Origin: Paracoccaceae bacterium
GTDB lineage: Bacteria; Pseudomonadota; Alphaproteobacteria; Rhodobacterales; Rhodobacteraceae
Direction of reading: 5' to 3'
Assembly: GCA_016936395.1 (NCBI GenBank)
Contig: JAFGXY010000002.1
Location: 1 to 64,000 of the forward strand
DNA length: 64,000 nucleotides
Of the stretch, positions 33,574-42,682 are shown piece after piece. Within the stretch, counting starts at the first letter, position 1; every line of letters starts with the position of its first letter. The translations under genes were made by a program, and so were the position numbers. The notes beneath the pieces are model-generated. The model saw only the letters and a list, made by a program, of their open reading frames with translations. It had not been told where the DNA came from and searched no databases.

Positions 33574-34673
33574 GCCACCCCTGCCGCCTTGAAGGATCGA
33601 AACAGCCCGAAGATGCGTTGCAGGATCATCCGCACCATAACATCCAAGGCGCCGGTGAACAGGATGACAAGACCTTGCACCACGATCCGCATCTCGATCG
33701 GGATGCTGGTCCAAAGCCCCAGTTCCGCGCCGCCCTGATAAAGAAAGCCGAAAAGAAGTGCCGCCAGCACCACGCCTATCGGATGGTTGCGGCCCATCAG
33801 GGCCACCGCGATCCCGATGAAGCCGGCGCCTTCGGATGAGTTTTGCAGCAGCCGTTCGGCCTCGCCCATCACGTTGTTGATGCTCATCATTCCGGCCAAC
33901 GCGCCCGACAGCAGCATGGCGATGATGGTGATCCGGACCGGGTTTATGCCGGCGTATTTCGCGGCTGCCTCTGACTTGCCAAAGGCGCGCATCTGATAGC
34001 CAAGCCGGGTGCGCCACAAAATCGCCCAGACCACCACGGCCATGCCGAGGGCGACGAACAAGGTTACATTGGCGGGCACAGGTTTGGTGAAGATCAGATC
34101 AAAGCCCGGAATGTCATTCAGCGCAGGCAGCTTGGCCCCGACGGGAAAGCGGGCCGAGGCCGGGTCCATCTGCCCCGCCGGGCGCAGCACATCGACCAGC
34201 AGATAGACCAGCAGCGCTGCCGCGATGTAGTTGAACATGATCGTGGTGATCACGATGTGGCTGCCGCGCTTGGCCTGCAGATAGGCCGGAATGGCCGCCC
34301 ATGCCGCGCCAAACAGCGCCGCCCCGGCGGTGGCCGCCAACAGCGCCAGTGTCCAATGCGGCCATGGCAGTGACAGGCAAACCAGGGCCACGCCCAGGCC
34401 CCCCAGCTGCGCCTGCCCTTCGCCGCCGATGTTGAATAGCCCGGCGTGAAAGGCAACCGTCACCGCCAGCCCGGTGAAGATGAAACTGGTCGCGTAATAC
34501 AGCGTATAGCCCCAGCCATAGGCCGACCCGACAGCGCCCGTCGCCATCACCTTGAACGCCTCGACCGGGCTTTGACCAATGGCCAGCAGCACCAGTGCAG
34601 AAATGATCGCGGCGAACAGCAGGGAAATCAGTGGCACAAGCACGACATCGGCCCAGCGTGGCAAACGGTCCAT
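33570..34673 (-). CDS. Nucleoside ABC transporter permease (NupB/BmpB-type, first subunit)
   Basis: A 367-residue membrane protein; the ATG at 34673 (MDRLPRWADVVL) gives the usual start. Features include FHAGLFNIGGEGQAQLGGLG near residue 75 and the coupling region GYQMRAFGKSEAAAKYAGIN near residue 217, as in BMP-type nucleoside importers. It is separated from the upstream ATPase gene by 205 bases that hold an inverted repeat, unusual inside such an operon. Confidence 0.9.
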   Translation of the reverse strand: MDRLPRWADVVLVPLISLLFAAIISALVLLAIGQSPVEAFKVMATGAVGSAYGWGYTLYYATSFIFTGLAVTVAFHAGLFNIGGEGQAQLGGLGVALVCLSLPWPHWTLALLAATAGAALFGAAWAAIPAYLQAKRGSHIVITTIMFNYIAAALLVYLLVDVLRPAGQMDPASARFPVGAKLPALNDIPGFDLIFTKPVPANVTLFVALGMAVVVWAILWRTRLGYQMRAFGKSEAAAKYAGINPVRITIIAMLLSGALAGMMSINNVMGEAERLLQNSSEGAGFIGIAVALMGRNHPIGVVLAALLFGFLYQGGAELGLWTSIPIEMRIVVQGLVILFTGALDVMVRMILQRIFGLFRSFKAAGVA

Positions 34674-34722
34674 CAGGTGGCCTTTCTTGTCAGCAGAAGG
34701 GGGCAGGCGAGGTGTGACACCG

Positions 34723-34852
34723 GCCCCCCACCCCCGACCCCTCCCCACAGGGGGGAAGGGAGGCGCGCAGCCCCAGACGGCATGGCACGGGTTCGATGGT
34801 TGGCCGTCCCGATGGCCCCCTCCCCCTTGTGGGGAGGGATGGGGTGGGGGGC
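34723..34852. repeat. Large GC-rich inverted repeat inside the nucleoside transporter operon
   Basis: The left arm (34723-34762; CCCCCCACCCCCGACCCC then TCCCCACAGGGGGGAAGG) and the right arm (34813-34852; CCCCCTCCCCCTTGTGGGG then AGGGATGGGGTGGGGGG) are reverse complements over most of about 40 bases. Each arm also folds on itself around CCCCACAGGGG-like cores. The spacer is 50 bases. It lies in the ATPase-permease gap, where the transcript would form a long stem. Looks like a dispersed element rather than a terminator because there is no T-run. Confidence 0.7.
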
Positions 34853-34878
34853 GGTCACGGGTTGGACGACCGCCGTTA

Positions 34879-36462
34879 TCACGCCGCCGCTCCCGAAGAC
34901 GATCCGGCCACCCCCGCCATCAGCAGGCCCAACTCGCGCTCATTCGTGGTGGCGGGGTCACGCAGGCCCATGATCTGTCCGTCGAACATTACCGCAATCC
35001 GGTCTGACAGCGACATGATCTCGTCCAACTCCACGCTGACCAGCAAAATGGCCTTGCCCGCATCGCGCAGCGCGATGATCTGCTTGTGAATGAACTCGAT
35101 GGCACCAATATCCACCCCCCGCGTCGGCTGGCCGATCAAGAGCAAGTCGGGGTTGCGCTCCATCTCGCGCGCCACGACGATCTTCTGCTGGTTGCCGCCG
35201 GAAAAGCTTTTGGCCGCAAGCGACGGGATCGGGGGGCGCACATCATATTCGGCCATCTTGTGTTCGGTGTCGGCAATCAGGGCGTCATTGTCCATGAACA
35301 GGGCATTTTTCTGATACTGCGGCGCGTTGTGATAGCCGAAGGCCATGTTCTCCCAGGCCGAGAAATCGAGGATCAGACCGTGGTGATGCCGGTCTTCGGG
35401 CACATGCGCGATGCCCGCCGCCCGTCGGCTTTGACCATCGGACCCGGCACCTGACAGCGGCAACTCGGCCCCGTTCAGGGTGACCCGGCCCGTGGCCCAC
35501 ATCATCCCGCCAAGGGCGGCCAGCAGTTCCGACTGGCCATTGCCCGCCACCCCGGCGATGCCCAGAATCTCGCCCGCCCTGATCTCAAGGCTGATGCCCT
35601 TCAGTCGTTCCACGCCATGTTCATCGCGCACCCGCAGGTTTTCAACCGACAGCACCACCTTGCCCGGGTTGGGCGTGCCCTTGTCCACCTCTAGCAGCAC
35701 CTTGCGGCCCACCATCAGCTCGGCCAAAGCCTCGGGGCTGGTTTCGGCGGTCTTGACCGTGGCCACCATGGTGCCGCGCCGCATGACGCTGACGTTGTCG
35801 GTCGCCTCCATGATCTCGCGCAGCTTGTGGGTGATCAGGATGACGGTCTTGCCCTGATCCTTCAGCCCCTTCAGGATGCGGAACAGATGGTCGGCCTCAT
35901 CGGGGGTCAGCACCCCGGTGGGTTCGTCGAGGATAAGAATGTCGGCCTGCCGATACAGCGCCTTCAGAATCTCGACCCGTTGCTGATGGCCCACCGACAG
36001 GTCTTCGACCAGCGCATCGGGGTCGACATCCAGTTCATATTCCTGCGCCAGTTCGCGCAGCACCCGCCGCGCCTTGGACAGCGAGGTGTTCAGAAGGGCT
36101 CCGTCCTCGGCCCCCAGAATGATGTTTTCCAGCACGGTAAAGTTCTGCACCAGCTTGAAGTGCTGAAACACCATACCGATCCCGGCGCGAATGGCGCTTT
36201 GGCTGTCGGGGATGGTGGTCAACTGGCCGTTGACGAAAATCTGGCCGGAGTCGGCTTTGTAGAAGCCATAGAGGATCGACATCAGGGTCGATTTCCCGGC
36301 GCCGTTTTCGCCGATGATGCCGTGGATCGTGCCTTTCGGCACCGCGAAATTGATATCCTTGTTGGCCTGCACCGGGCCGAAGGCTTTGGAAATGCCTTTC
36401 AACTCGATGGAAAACGGGGCGGCAGTTGCCCGCCGCCCCATGTTTTTCGCCAAAGCGTCCAT
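34879..36462 (-). CDS. Nucleoside ABC transporter ATP-binding protein (two-domain)
   Basis: A 527-residue cytoplasmic ATPase with two nucleotide-binding domains. The first is complete: GENGAGKST near residue 50, signature LSVGHQQRVEI and Walker B ILILDEPT. The second has a degenerate Walker A (GVAGNGQSELLAAL) and the signature FSGGNQQKIVVARE near residue 415, the usual asymmetric pattern of sugar and nucleoside importers (RbsA/NupA type). One base of overlap joins it to the BMP gene upstream. Confidence 0.92.
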   Translation of the reverse strand: MDALAKNMGRRATAAPFSIELKGISKAFGPVQANKDINFAVPKGTIHGIIGENGAGKSTLMSILYGFYKADSGQIFVNGQLTTIPDSQSAIRAGIGMVFQHFKLVQNFTVLENIILGAEDGALLNTSLSKARRVLRELAQEYELDVDPDALVEDLSVGHQQRVEILKALYRQADILILDEPTGVLTPDEADHLFRILKGLKDQGKTVILITHKLREIMEATDNVSVMRRGTMVATVKTAETSPEALAELMVGRKVLLEVDKGTPNPGKVVLSVENLRVRDEHGVERLKGISLEIRAGEILGIAGVAGNGQSELLAALGGMMWATGRVTLNGAELPLSGAGSDGQSRRAAGIAHVPEDRHHHGLILDFSAWENMAFGYHNAPQYQKNALFMDNDALIADTEHKMAEYDVRPPIPSLAAKSFSGGNQQKIVVAREMERNPDLLLIGQPTRGVDIGAIEFIHKQIIALRDAGKAILLVSVELDEIMSLSDRIAVMFDGQIMGLRDPATTNERELGLLMAGVAGSSSGAAA

Positions 36463-37457
36463 CAGAACGAAGCGGCCGGGCAGGTGTTGTCGGACATGTA
36501 GTCGTGCACCACCAATTCGCCCGATTTGATCTTTTCCGCCGCCGCATCAACAGCCGCCTGCATCTCTGGCGTCACCAGAGCTGCGTTGTTTTCGTCCATT
36601 GCATAGGCGACGCCATCATTGGCCAGACCCATCACGTTGATGCCGGTGGTCATCTCGGTGCCTTCCTTGAAGGCCGCGTAGACTGAATTGTCTACGCGCT
36701 TGACCATCGAGGTCAGAACCTTCCCGGGGTGCATGTAGTTCTGGTTGCTGTCCACACCGATCGACAGGATGCCTTCATCGGCCGCCGCTTGCAGAACGCC
36801 CACGCCGGTGCCGCCCGCAGCGGCATAGATCACGTCCGCACCTTGCGATTTCTGGCCCTTGGCCAGTTCCGCGCCCTTGACCGGGTCGTTCCATGCCGCC
36901 GGGGTGGTTCCGGTCATGTTCAGGATGACCTTGGCGTTCGGGTTGGCGGCAACCACGCCCTGGGCATAGCCGCAGCCGAATTTGCGGATCAGCGGAATGT
37001 CCATGCCGCCGATAAAGCCGACGGTGCCGGTTTTCGACGCCAAAGCGGCCATCATGCCGACCAGATACGAGCCTTCATGTTCGTTGAACACGACAGATTT
37101 CACGTTCGGCTGATCCACCACCATGTCGATGATGGCAAACTTGGTGTTCGGAAAATCGGGGGCCACCGTGTTCAGCACATCGCCGAAGGCAAAGCCGGTC
37201 ATCACGACCGGGTTGGCCCCGGCTTCGGCCAGACGGCGCAAGGCTTGCTCGCGCTGGGCTTCGTTCTGCATTTCCAACTGCTTGTAGGTGCCGCCGGTTT
37301 CCTTGGCCCATTTCTCGGCACCATTGAAGGCGGCCTCGTTGAAGGACTTGTCGAACTTGCCGCCAAGGTCAAAGATGATCGCCGGTTCGGCACTGGCAAT
37401 GCCAGCGGTCAGGGCCAGCGCCGCCGCTGCGCCCAAAAGCTGTTTCATCATGGTCAT
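36462..37457 (-). CDS. BMP family nucleoside-binding protein
   Basis: 331 residues from ATG 37457, which has GGGAGAG eight bases upstream. Signal peptide MTMMKQLLGAAAALALTAG ends at an A-S-A site; no lipobox cysteine is seen, so it is probably a free periplasmic protein. The mature start AIIFDLGGKFDKSFNEAAF is the BMP signature; BMP proteins bind purine nucleosides. First gene of the operon with ATPase, two permeases and purine-nucleoside phosphorylase, which supports nucleoside as substrate. The promoter should lie in 37458-37649. Confidence 0.92.
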   Translation of the reverse strand: MTMMKQLLGAAAALALTAGIASAEPAIIFDLGGKFDKSFNEAAFNGAEKWAKETGGTYKQLEMQNEAQREQALRRLAEAGANPVVMTGFAFGDVLNTVAPDFPNTKFAIIDMVVDQPNVKSVVFNEHEGSYLVGMMAALASKTGTVGFIGGMDIPLIRKFGCGYAQGVVAANPNAKVILNMTGTTPAAWNDPVKGAELAKGQKSQGADVIYAAAGGTGVGVLQAAADEGILSIGVDSNQNYMHPGKVLTSMVKRVDNSVYAAFKEGTEMTTGINVMGLANDGVAYAMDENNAALVTPEMQAAVDAAAEKIKSGELVVHDYMSDNTCPAASF

Positions 37458-37649
37458 CGAGACTCTCCCGGTTGTCATTGTAACGTTTCGTTTTTCTTGC
37501 CGTGTCGCAACCCGATCGGGGGTAGGCTCCGGCCTTATGGCAAATTAGGTCAGGGTCGCAGCACAGGGTCAAGTGCCATTTGGAAAGCGCTGCCGTGGTT
37601 TTGATCTGGCGATCAAGAATGACGCGAGGGCAAACACCGCGTGCCGGTT

Positions 37650-38063
37650 TCACAAGGTGCGCGTCAGGATCAGTGCATCGTCAAATGTGCCATCCGGGGC
37701 GGCATAATAGCGCTTTCTGCGCCCCGCCACGCCGAAACCGGCCTGCTGATACAGCGAAAGGGCCGCCGCATTGCTGGCAGCGACCTCAAGAAACGCGGTC
37801 TCGGCCCCGCGCGCCCGACCTTGCGCCAGAAAGCCATCCATTAGTCTTGCACCCATGCCCTGCCGGCGTTGTGCCGGGTCTACGGCAAGGGTCAGCAACT
37901 CGGCCTCGCCGGCAAGGGCGCGACCGATCAGAAAGCCAGCCGATTCGCGGATCACGAACACATGCGGGCTAGCCAGAAGCGCTGCGATCTCGGACGCCGA
38001 CCACGGGCGCGGTGTGGTGAAACAGGCGGCATGAAGCGCGGCTAGGGCACCCGGATCAGGCAT
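37650..38063 (-). CDS. rimI: Ribosomal-protein alanine N-acetyltransferase (RimI-like)
   Basis: A 137-residue GNAT protein. The acetyl-CoA site is LTLAVDPAQRRQGMGARLMD near residue 57 (Q/R-x-x-G-x-G/A), and AALSLYQQAGFGVAGRRKRYY follows near residue 98 (first 20 residues quoted in parts: AALSLYQQAGF, GVAGRRKRYY). RimI acetylates ribosomal protein S18. It overlaps tsaB by eight bases, an arrangement common in bacteria. Somewhat short but complete. Confidence 0.85.
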   Translation of the reverse strand: MPDPGALAALHAACFTTPRPWSASEIAALLASPHVFVIRESAGFLIGRALAGEAELLTLAVDPAQRRQGMGARLMDGFLAQGRARGAETAFLEVAASNAAALSLYQQAGFGVAGRRKRYYAAPDGTFDDALILTRTL

Positions 38064-38712
38064 CCAGAATCACCGGCGGCGGATCACTGGGCGGGGCGGC
38101 GTCGGCACCGCGCAGATAGAACGGCGCCGGTCGTGGCTGAGGGGTTTTTGTGCCGCAACGGATGCGCAAGGCGGCAATACGGGCAATCGCTTCGACAAGC
38201 GGAACCGGTTGTATCACGGCAGGCAGCCCGATCAGTGCGGCCCCGGACCCAGTGACGGGCCCGTCAACCGAAAAGGCAACGGCAGGGGCCAGGGACGCGG
38301 CACCAGCCTCTGCGCGGTCGAACCGCTGCACGTAAACCTCGTCGCGCCGCGCATCTTCGATCACGGTGATCGGGCGGGGCAGACCATAAGCCAAAGCCTC
38401 CAGCCGCGTGACGCCGATTGCCGGAATGCCAAGCGACAACGACAGGCCACGCGCCGCCGCAACCGCGATCCGCACGCCGGTAAAGTTGCCCGGCCCGGTG
38501 CCGACGCCAAGCGCCGACAGCGCCTGCCACGTCAGACCGGCCTGAGCCAGAACCTCTTCCAACAGCGGCAGCAACCGTTCGGCCTGACCCTTGGCCATAT
38601 CCTCGATGCGGATCAGGGAGCCGCCTCCCGGCAAAAGCAAAGCGGCGGCGCAATGCGCCGCCGATGTGTCAAAGGCCAGAACAGCATCAGACGGCGACAG
38701 GACGCACCTCAA
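38056..38712 (-). CDS. tsaB: tRNA threonylcarbamoyladenosine biosynthesis protein TsaB
   Basis: A 218-residue protein of the t6A pathway that works with TsaD and TsaE to modify tRNAs reading ANN codons. VLAFDTSAAHCAAALL at the start and GVGTGPGNFTGVRIAVAAAR near residue 70 are the family marks. The start is a TTG at 38712 lying inside the end of the nfu gene (26-base overlap), so translation is probably coupled; a later start cannot be excluded. Confidence 0.88.
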   Translation of the reverse strand: MRCVLSPSDAVLAFDTSAAHCAAALLLPGGGSLIRIEDMAKGQAERLLPLLEEVLAQAGLTWQALSALGVGTGPGNFTGVRIAVAAARGLSLSLGIPAIGVTRLEALAYGLPRPITVIEDARRDEVYVQRFDRAEAGAASLAPAVAFSVDGPVTGSGAALIGLPAVIQPVPLVEAIARIAALRIRCGTKTPQPRPAPFYLRGADAAPPSDPPPVILDA

Positions 38713-39247
38713 GCACTTCGGGAATGTAATGTCGCAACAGGTTTTCGATCCCCATCTTCAACGTCAGGGTCGAAGACGGGCAGCCTGCACACGCACCTTG
38801 CATGTGAAGATAGACCACGCCGCGATCAAACCCGTGGAAGGTGATGTCGCCGCCATCCTGCGCCACGGCCGGGCGCACGCGCGTGTCCAGCAATTCCTTG
38901 ATCTGGCGCACGATATCGGCATCCTCGCCCGAGTGTTCGGCATGGCCGCCACCCGACTGTTCCCCCTCGATCACCGGCGCGCCAGATTGATAATGCTCCA
39001 TGATCGCGCCAAGGATGCCCGGCTTGATATGCTGCCAATCGGCGTCATCAGCCTTGGTGACGGTCACGAAATCGGTTCCGAAGAACACAGCCGCCACCCC
39101 CCCCGCGGCAAAGATGCGGGTGGCCAAAGGCGACTTGGCCGCAGCCTCGGCTGTCGGAAAATCAGCAGTGCCAAGCTCCAGCACGGTCTGACCGGGCAGG
39201 AATTTCAAGGTGGCGGGGTTCGGGGTCGACTCGGTCTGGATGAACAT
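38687..39247 (-). CDS. NifU-like iron-sulfur scaffold/carrier protein (Nfu)
   Basis: A 186-residue protein: N-terminal Nfu domain (MFIQTESTPNPATLKFLPG) and C-terminal NifU domain with the cluster-binding CxxC in QGACAGCPSSTLTLK near residue 150. It carries [4Fe-4S] clusters to target enzymes such as lipoate synthase and aconitase. Typical alphaproteobacterial length. It leads the nfu-tsaB-rimI gene run. Confidence 0.92.
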   Translation of the reverse strand: MFIQTESTPNPATLKFLPGQTVLELGTADFPTAEAAAKSPLATRIFAAGGVAAVFFGTDFVTVTKADDADWQHIKPGILGAIMEHYQSGAPVIEGEQSGGGHAEHSGEDADIVRQIKELLDTRVRPAVAQDGGDITFHGFDRGVVYLHMQGACAGCPSSTLTLKMGIENLLRHYIPEVLEVRPVAV

Positions 39248-39313
39248 GGGCTATCTCCGACGGTTCTAGTCGGATATGCGCCTTGGGGCAGGCCAAGTCA
39301 ACCTGTGTGCCTG

Positions 39314-39505
39314 TCAGTTCACAGCCTCATCTGCCCCGAAATAGGCATACATCGCCGCAAGCGGCGTAAGGTCGCGCAGTTTGGTGTGTGACAGGTCGGT
39401 TGCCGCGGTGGTGCAATAATCGACGGTTGCAGACTGTGCCGCAAGCAAGCCCAGCACTGGAGTGGCATTCTTGAACTTGGCGGCGGGTGATCTGAGAGCG
39501 GCCAT
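39314..39505 (-). CDS. Small hypothetical protein
   Basis: 63 residues with an AAAGGAAA site nine bases before its ATG. It reads MAALRSPAAKFKNATPVLG then a serine- and threonine-containing middle and TPLAAMYAYFGADEAVN. No membrane segment or motif. The good ribosome site and codon pattern make it likely real; function unknown. Confidence 0.55.
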   Translation of the reverse strand: MAALRSPAAKFKNATPVLGLLAAQSATVDYCTTAATDLSHTKLRDLTPLAAMYAYFGADEAVN

Positions 39506-39631
39506 TGTGGTATTTCCTTTGTTCGCTTCTCCCTGTCCCGAAGGTAGGCCTTGCTGCGATGCAGCAACAGGGCGAAACGCACAATGCCGCCTTGCGTGCC
39601 GGACAAGGGTCCGGCTGCACCCATTCGCGCG

Positions 39632-40087
39632 TCAGGTGATGCTTTCCAGCCGCTCCTTGGACATCTCGCCCGGAACAATGGTCACCGGAACCGGCAAGCT
39701 GCCCGAGGATTTCGTCATCTGCGAGACCAGCGGCCCCGGCCCCGACTTGTCGCTGCCCGCCCCCAGAACCAGAATCCCGATATTGGGGTCTTCGTTGACA
39801 AGTTTCAGGATCTCGGTGACCGGGTCGCCCTCACGGATCACCAGATCGGGGTTCACCCCCTGTTTGTCGCGCATCCATTTCGCGAACACCTCGAAATGCG
39901 CCTCGATCCGCTCTCGGGCCTCGGCGCGCATCAGGTCGGCGACGCCCATCCAGTGCTGATATTCCTCTGGCGGAATGATCGATAGAATGGTGACCCCGGC
40001 CCCGGTATGCGCGGCCCGCAGCGCGGCGAAACGCATGGCGTTCAGACATTCTCGGCTGTCATCCAGCACGACCAGAAACTTGCGCAT
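39632..40087 (-). CDS. Universal stress protein (UspA family)
   Basis: 151 residues from ATG 40087. The first strand KFLVVLDDSRECLNAMRFAA and the ATP-loop-like end LVLGAGSDKSGPGPLVS with LPVPVTIVPG near residue 140 are of the Usp type (Gx2Gx9GS-like). Usp proteins help survival in starvation and oxidative stress. It stands alone between a small gene and the Hsp70-like gene. Confidence 0.85.
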   Translation of the reverse strand: MRKFLVVLDDSRECLNAMRFAALRAAHTGAGVTILSIIPPEEYQHWMGVADLMRAEARERIEAHFEVFAKWMRDKQGVNPDLVIREGDPVTEILKLVNEDPNIGILVLGAGSDKSGPGPLVSQMTKSSGSLPVPVTIVPGEMSKERLESIT

Positions 40088-40155
40088 CGCTTTTCTCTCC
40101 AAAACCGCCGCATAATGGGCGAAGGTTGGGGTGGCTGGCAAGCCTTACCGCCGGG

Positions 40156-41409
40156 TCAGGCAAACCGCCGGGCGGCATCCAGCGCAAGCCCGGTGCCAAC
40201 GCTGCCGAACATGTCGCCGGTGGCAATCGGCGCACCCGGAACACAGCGCGCGACGGTTTCGCGCAAGATGGGCAGGCTGGAAGACCCACCGGTCATGAAC
40301 ACCGTTCCGATGGCCGCAGGCGGGGTGCCTGCGCGCTGCAACACCTCGGCCAGCCCCATGGTCAGGCGCAGCGTGGCCTGTTGCACCGTGTCTTCAAACC
40401 CGGTGCGCGACAGCGGCTTGTCGCGGCCGCCGATCAGCGCCGACAGCGCAATCTTAGTCAGCGCCTGCCCTGACAGGTCGATCTTTGCCGCCTCGGCCGC
40501 CATCGCAAGGCCGTGACCCGCCCGCGCCTCCAGCACGCCCAGCAGCCGGTCCAGCAGGTCGGGGCGCAGGGCACGCTGGCGCAACTCCTTGATCGCGCGT
40601 GCGGTTTGCGGGCCATACAGCGCGTTGATCCGGTGCCAGCTTGCAAGGTCGTGGAAATAATGCAGCGGCATCGGTGCCTTGCCACCATGCACCAGACTGC
40701 CCAGCCCCAGTTCCGGCATGATGTGGGCAAGGCTGAGAAGGCGGTCAAAATCAGTGCCGCCCAGCCGCAAGCCGTGGTTGGCCAGAATATCACCTGCCCG
40801 GTCCGCCGCCCGCGCCCGATCAGGCGACAGCCGCACCACCGAGAAGTCGGTGGTGCCGCCACCGATATCGACGATCAACACAAGCTGTTCGTCAGTAATG
40901 CAGGTTTCAAAATCCAAGGCCGCCGCGATCGGTTCAAACTGAAAGCCAACCGTGTCAAAGCCATGGGCGCGGGCGATCATTTCCAGAACGTCCTGCGCGG
41001 CGCGGTCGGCCTGCGGGTCGTCGTCGACGAAATGCACCGGACGGCCCAGAATGGCGTGACGCGTGCCGGGCTGCACGGCCTCCAGCCTTGCGCGCAAATG
41101 GGCGAAAAACGCGCCGATGATCTGGGTAAACGCGATGGCGCGGTTGCCGACCTTGGTTTTCTCGTGGATCAGGTCCGACCCAAGCGTGCTTTTCAGCCCG
41201 CGCATCAGGCGACCATCATCGCCCTCGACATAGGCCGCAATCGCCGCGCGGCCAAACTGCGGCGGCGCGCCATCGGCATCCCAGAATACTGCCGACGGCA
41301 AGGTGACGCTGTCACCTTCCAGTGCAATCAGCCGTGCGTTTGCGCCATCCGGCACCGACACGGTTGAATTCGAGGTGCCGAAATCCACTCCGCAAACCAG
41401 CGTGCTCAC
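40156..41409 (-). CDS. Hsp70-family protein without substrate-binding domain (YegD-like)
   Basis: 417 residues from GTG 41409, which follows AGGGGGCAGGATC; an upstream ATG at 41427 has no good site. Actin-type ATPase motifs are present: phosphate 1 VCGVDFGTSNSTV at the start, phosphate 2 LIVDIGGGTTDFSVV near residue 193, adenosine VFMTGGSSSLPILRETV near residue 370. The protein ends there, with no peptide-binding part, as in YegD of E. coli. Client unknown. Confidence 0.87.
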   Translation of the reverse strand: MSTLVCGVDFGTSNSTVSVPDGANARLIALEGDSVTLPSAVFWDADGAPPQFGRAAIAAYVEGDDGRLMRGLKSTLGSDLIHEKTKVGNRAIAFTQIIGAFFAHLRARLEAVQPGTRHAILGRPVHFVDDDPQADRAAQDVLEMIARAHGFDTVGFQFEPIAAALDFETCITDEQLVLIVDIGGGTTDFSVVRLSPDRARAADRAGDILANHGLRLGGTDFDRLLSLAHIMPELGLGSLVHGGKAPMPLHYFHDLASWHRINALYGPQTARAIKELRQRALRPDLLDRLLGVLEARAGHGLAMAAEAAKIDLSGQALTKIALSALIGGRDKPLSRTGFEDTVQQATLRLTMGLAEVLQRAGTPPAAIGTVFMTGGSSSLPILRETVARCVPGAPIATGDMFGSVGTGLALDAARRFA

Positions 41410-41806
41410 GATCCTGCCCCCTGCCATAAGGAGGCAGCCGATAGGGCTTTTGCCGCGGCAAGTAAACCCTTGGATTGGGGCAAACATCCGCAGTCGGGAC
41501 ACTCCGCGCAGGGTACGGCCCGCTTCAAACTGCAAAGAGTCCGCTTATTTTCTGATAAAAAGACCCCCGGACCGGATGCCAGTCCGGGGGCAAAAAGGGC
41601 GGGGCTGCTTAAGGCCGGGGACAGGCCCAGATGGCAGCAAAGAGGGGGACAGGCCCGCCCGTTCACTGCCAGCCTTATCGAAAGATGGATTCAATCATGT
41701 GACAAAGCGACGCGATCAATTGGCAGGCTGTCGCCAGCAAATCTTCCCCGAACGGCCACTGCTGTCACGGTCTGGCGCAACAGTTACCGAACCCGACCAA
41801 TCTCGC
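41410..41806. other. 397-base gap between the Hsp70-like gene and the transglycosylase gene
   Basis: No convincing gene. It contains a clear hairpin at 41564-41590 (separate entry) and the promoter region of the Hsp70-like gene nearer its left side. The rest (41600-41806) shows no structure that I can support. Confidence 0.5.
41564..41590. terminator. Stem-loop flanked by A-runs, probable terminator
   Basis: CCCCCGGAC (41564-41572) pairs perfectly with GTCCGGGGG (41582-41590). AAAAAGA precedes it and CAAAAAGG follows. On the minus strand this gives a stem followed by TCTTTTT, suited to ending transcripts from the transglycosylase gene. Confidence 0.65.
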
Positions 41807-42607
41807 TCAGCGGTCGATACGCTGGCCCATGATGGCTATGGCCTGTTGATAGACCGACGCCGAGTTCCAGTCACGGATCACCGCAAAATTGGGCTCGCCC
41901 GGCTGGTATCCCGCGCCCGGACGCCATCCCTTGCTGCGCAGGAAATTGGCGGTCGAAGCCAGGCCATCGGTCACGTTGTTCAGGTCAACCTTGCCATCGC
42001 CATTGCCATCAACCCCATACAGCAGGGCGTTGCCCGGCAAGAACTGGGTGTGCCCCCATTCGCCATGCTTTGCCCCCACCGATTGCGCCGTCAGCGACCC
42101 GCGATCCACCAGTTTCAGCGCGCCGATCAGGTGTGGCTGGAAAAAGCTGCTGCGGCGGCAATCATAGGTCAGCGTGGCAATGGCCGAGACGATGTTGGTG
42201 TCGCCCATGAAACCGCCAAAGCCGGTTTCCATGCCGTGGATGGCCAGCAGAACCCCCGCGGGCACGCCATATTGGGCCTCCAGCGCGGCAAACAATTTGG
42301 CATTCTTGGCTTTGCGCGACCGGCCCTGACTGACGATCGTGTCGGCGCCGCGCACCTGCATGAACTTGTCGAGCGTATATTTGAAGCTTTTCTGATTGCG
42401 GTCGGCTGAAATCGTGGCCTTGGAATAGCTTGACCCCATCAATGCCGCGATCCCCCGCGCGCCCACCCCGGCGGCACGGGCTTCGGCGGCCATCTCGGGT
42501 TTCCACGCTTCGTAGTTTCCGCCGGTATCTGAGCAGGACGCCGCCAAGGCACTACCGGCCCCCAGAACCAGAGTGCCGACGAAAGAAAGGGATTTCAACA
42601 AGGACAT
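41807..42607 (-). CDS. Lytic murein transglycosylase, MltB-like
   Basis: A 266-residue periplasmic protein with a signal peptide (MSLLKSLSFVGTLVLGAGSA, cut near ALA/AS). The catalytic glutamate lies in LLAIHGMETGFGGFMGDTN near residue 125, equivalent to the I-W-G-x-E-S of MltB. GEWGHTQFLPGNALLYGVD near residue 180 and a calcium-like DGNGDGKVD loop near residue 202 also fit. It cuts the glycan backbone of peptidoglycan. No PG-binding domain is present. Confidence 0.87.
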   Translation of the reverse strand: MSLLKSLSFVGTLVLGAGSALAASCSDTGGNYEAWKPEMAAEARAAGVGARGIAALMGSSYSKATISADRNQKSFKYTLDKFMQVRGADTIVSQGRSRKAKNAKLFAALEAQYGVPAGVLLAIHGMETGFGGFMGDTNIVSAIATLTYDCRRSSFFQPHLIGALKLVDRGSLTAQSVGAKHGEWGHTQFLPGNALLYGVDGNGDGKVDLNNVTDGLASTANFLRSKGWRPGAGYQPGEPNFAVIRDWNSASVYQQAIAIMGQRIDR

Positions 42608-42682
42608 TCATCTACTCCAAACAGCCGATCGGGCGGCAGTGTAGGGAGTTGCGGAAAAGGATCAAGCTCTTGCGATCATCCC

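Noticed and set aside
37458-37649. Possible purine riboswitch upstream of the nucleoside importer
   Set aside because: No conserved purine-aptamer pairing pattern could be found by eye; left as a plain promoter region.
41440-41540. tRNA-like strings (CTTCAAAC) near the Hsp70-like gene
   Set aside because: No acceptor stem, anticodon stem or full T-arm could be built; no tRNA was found anywhere in the window.
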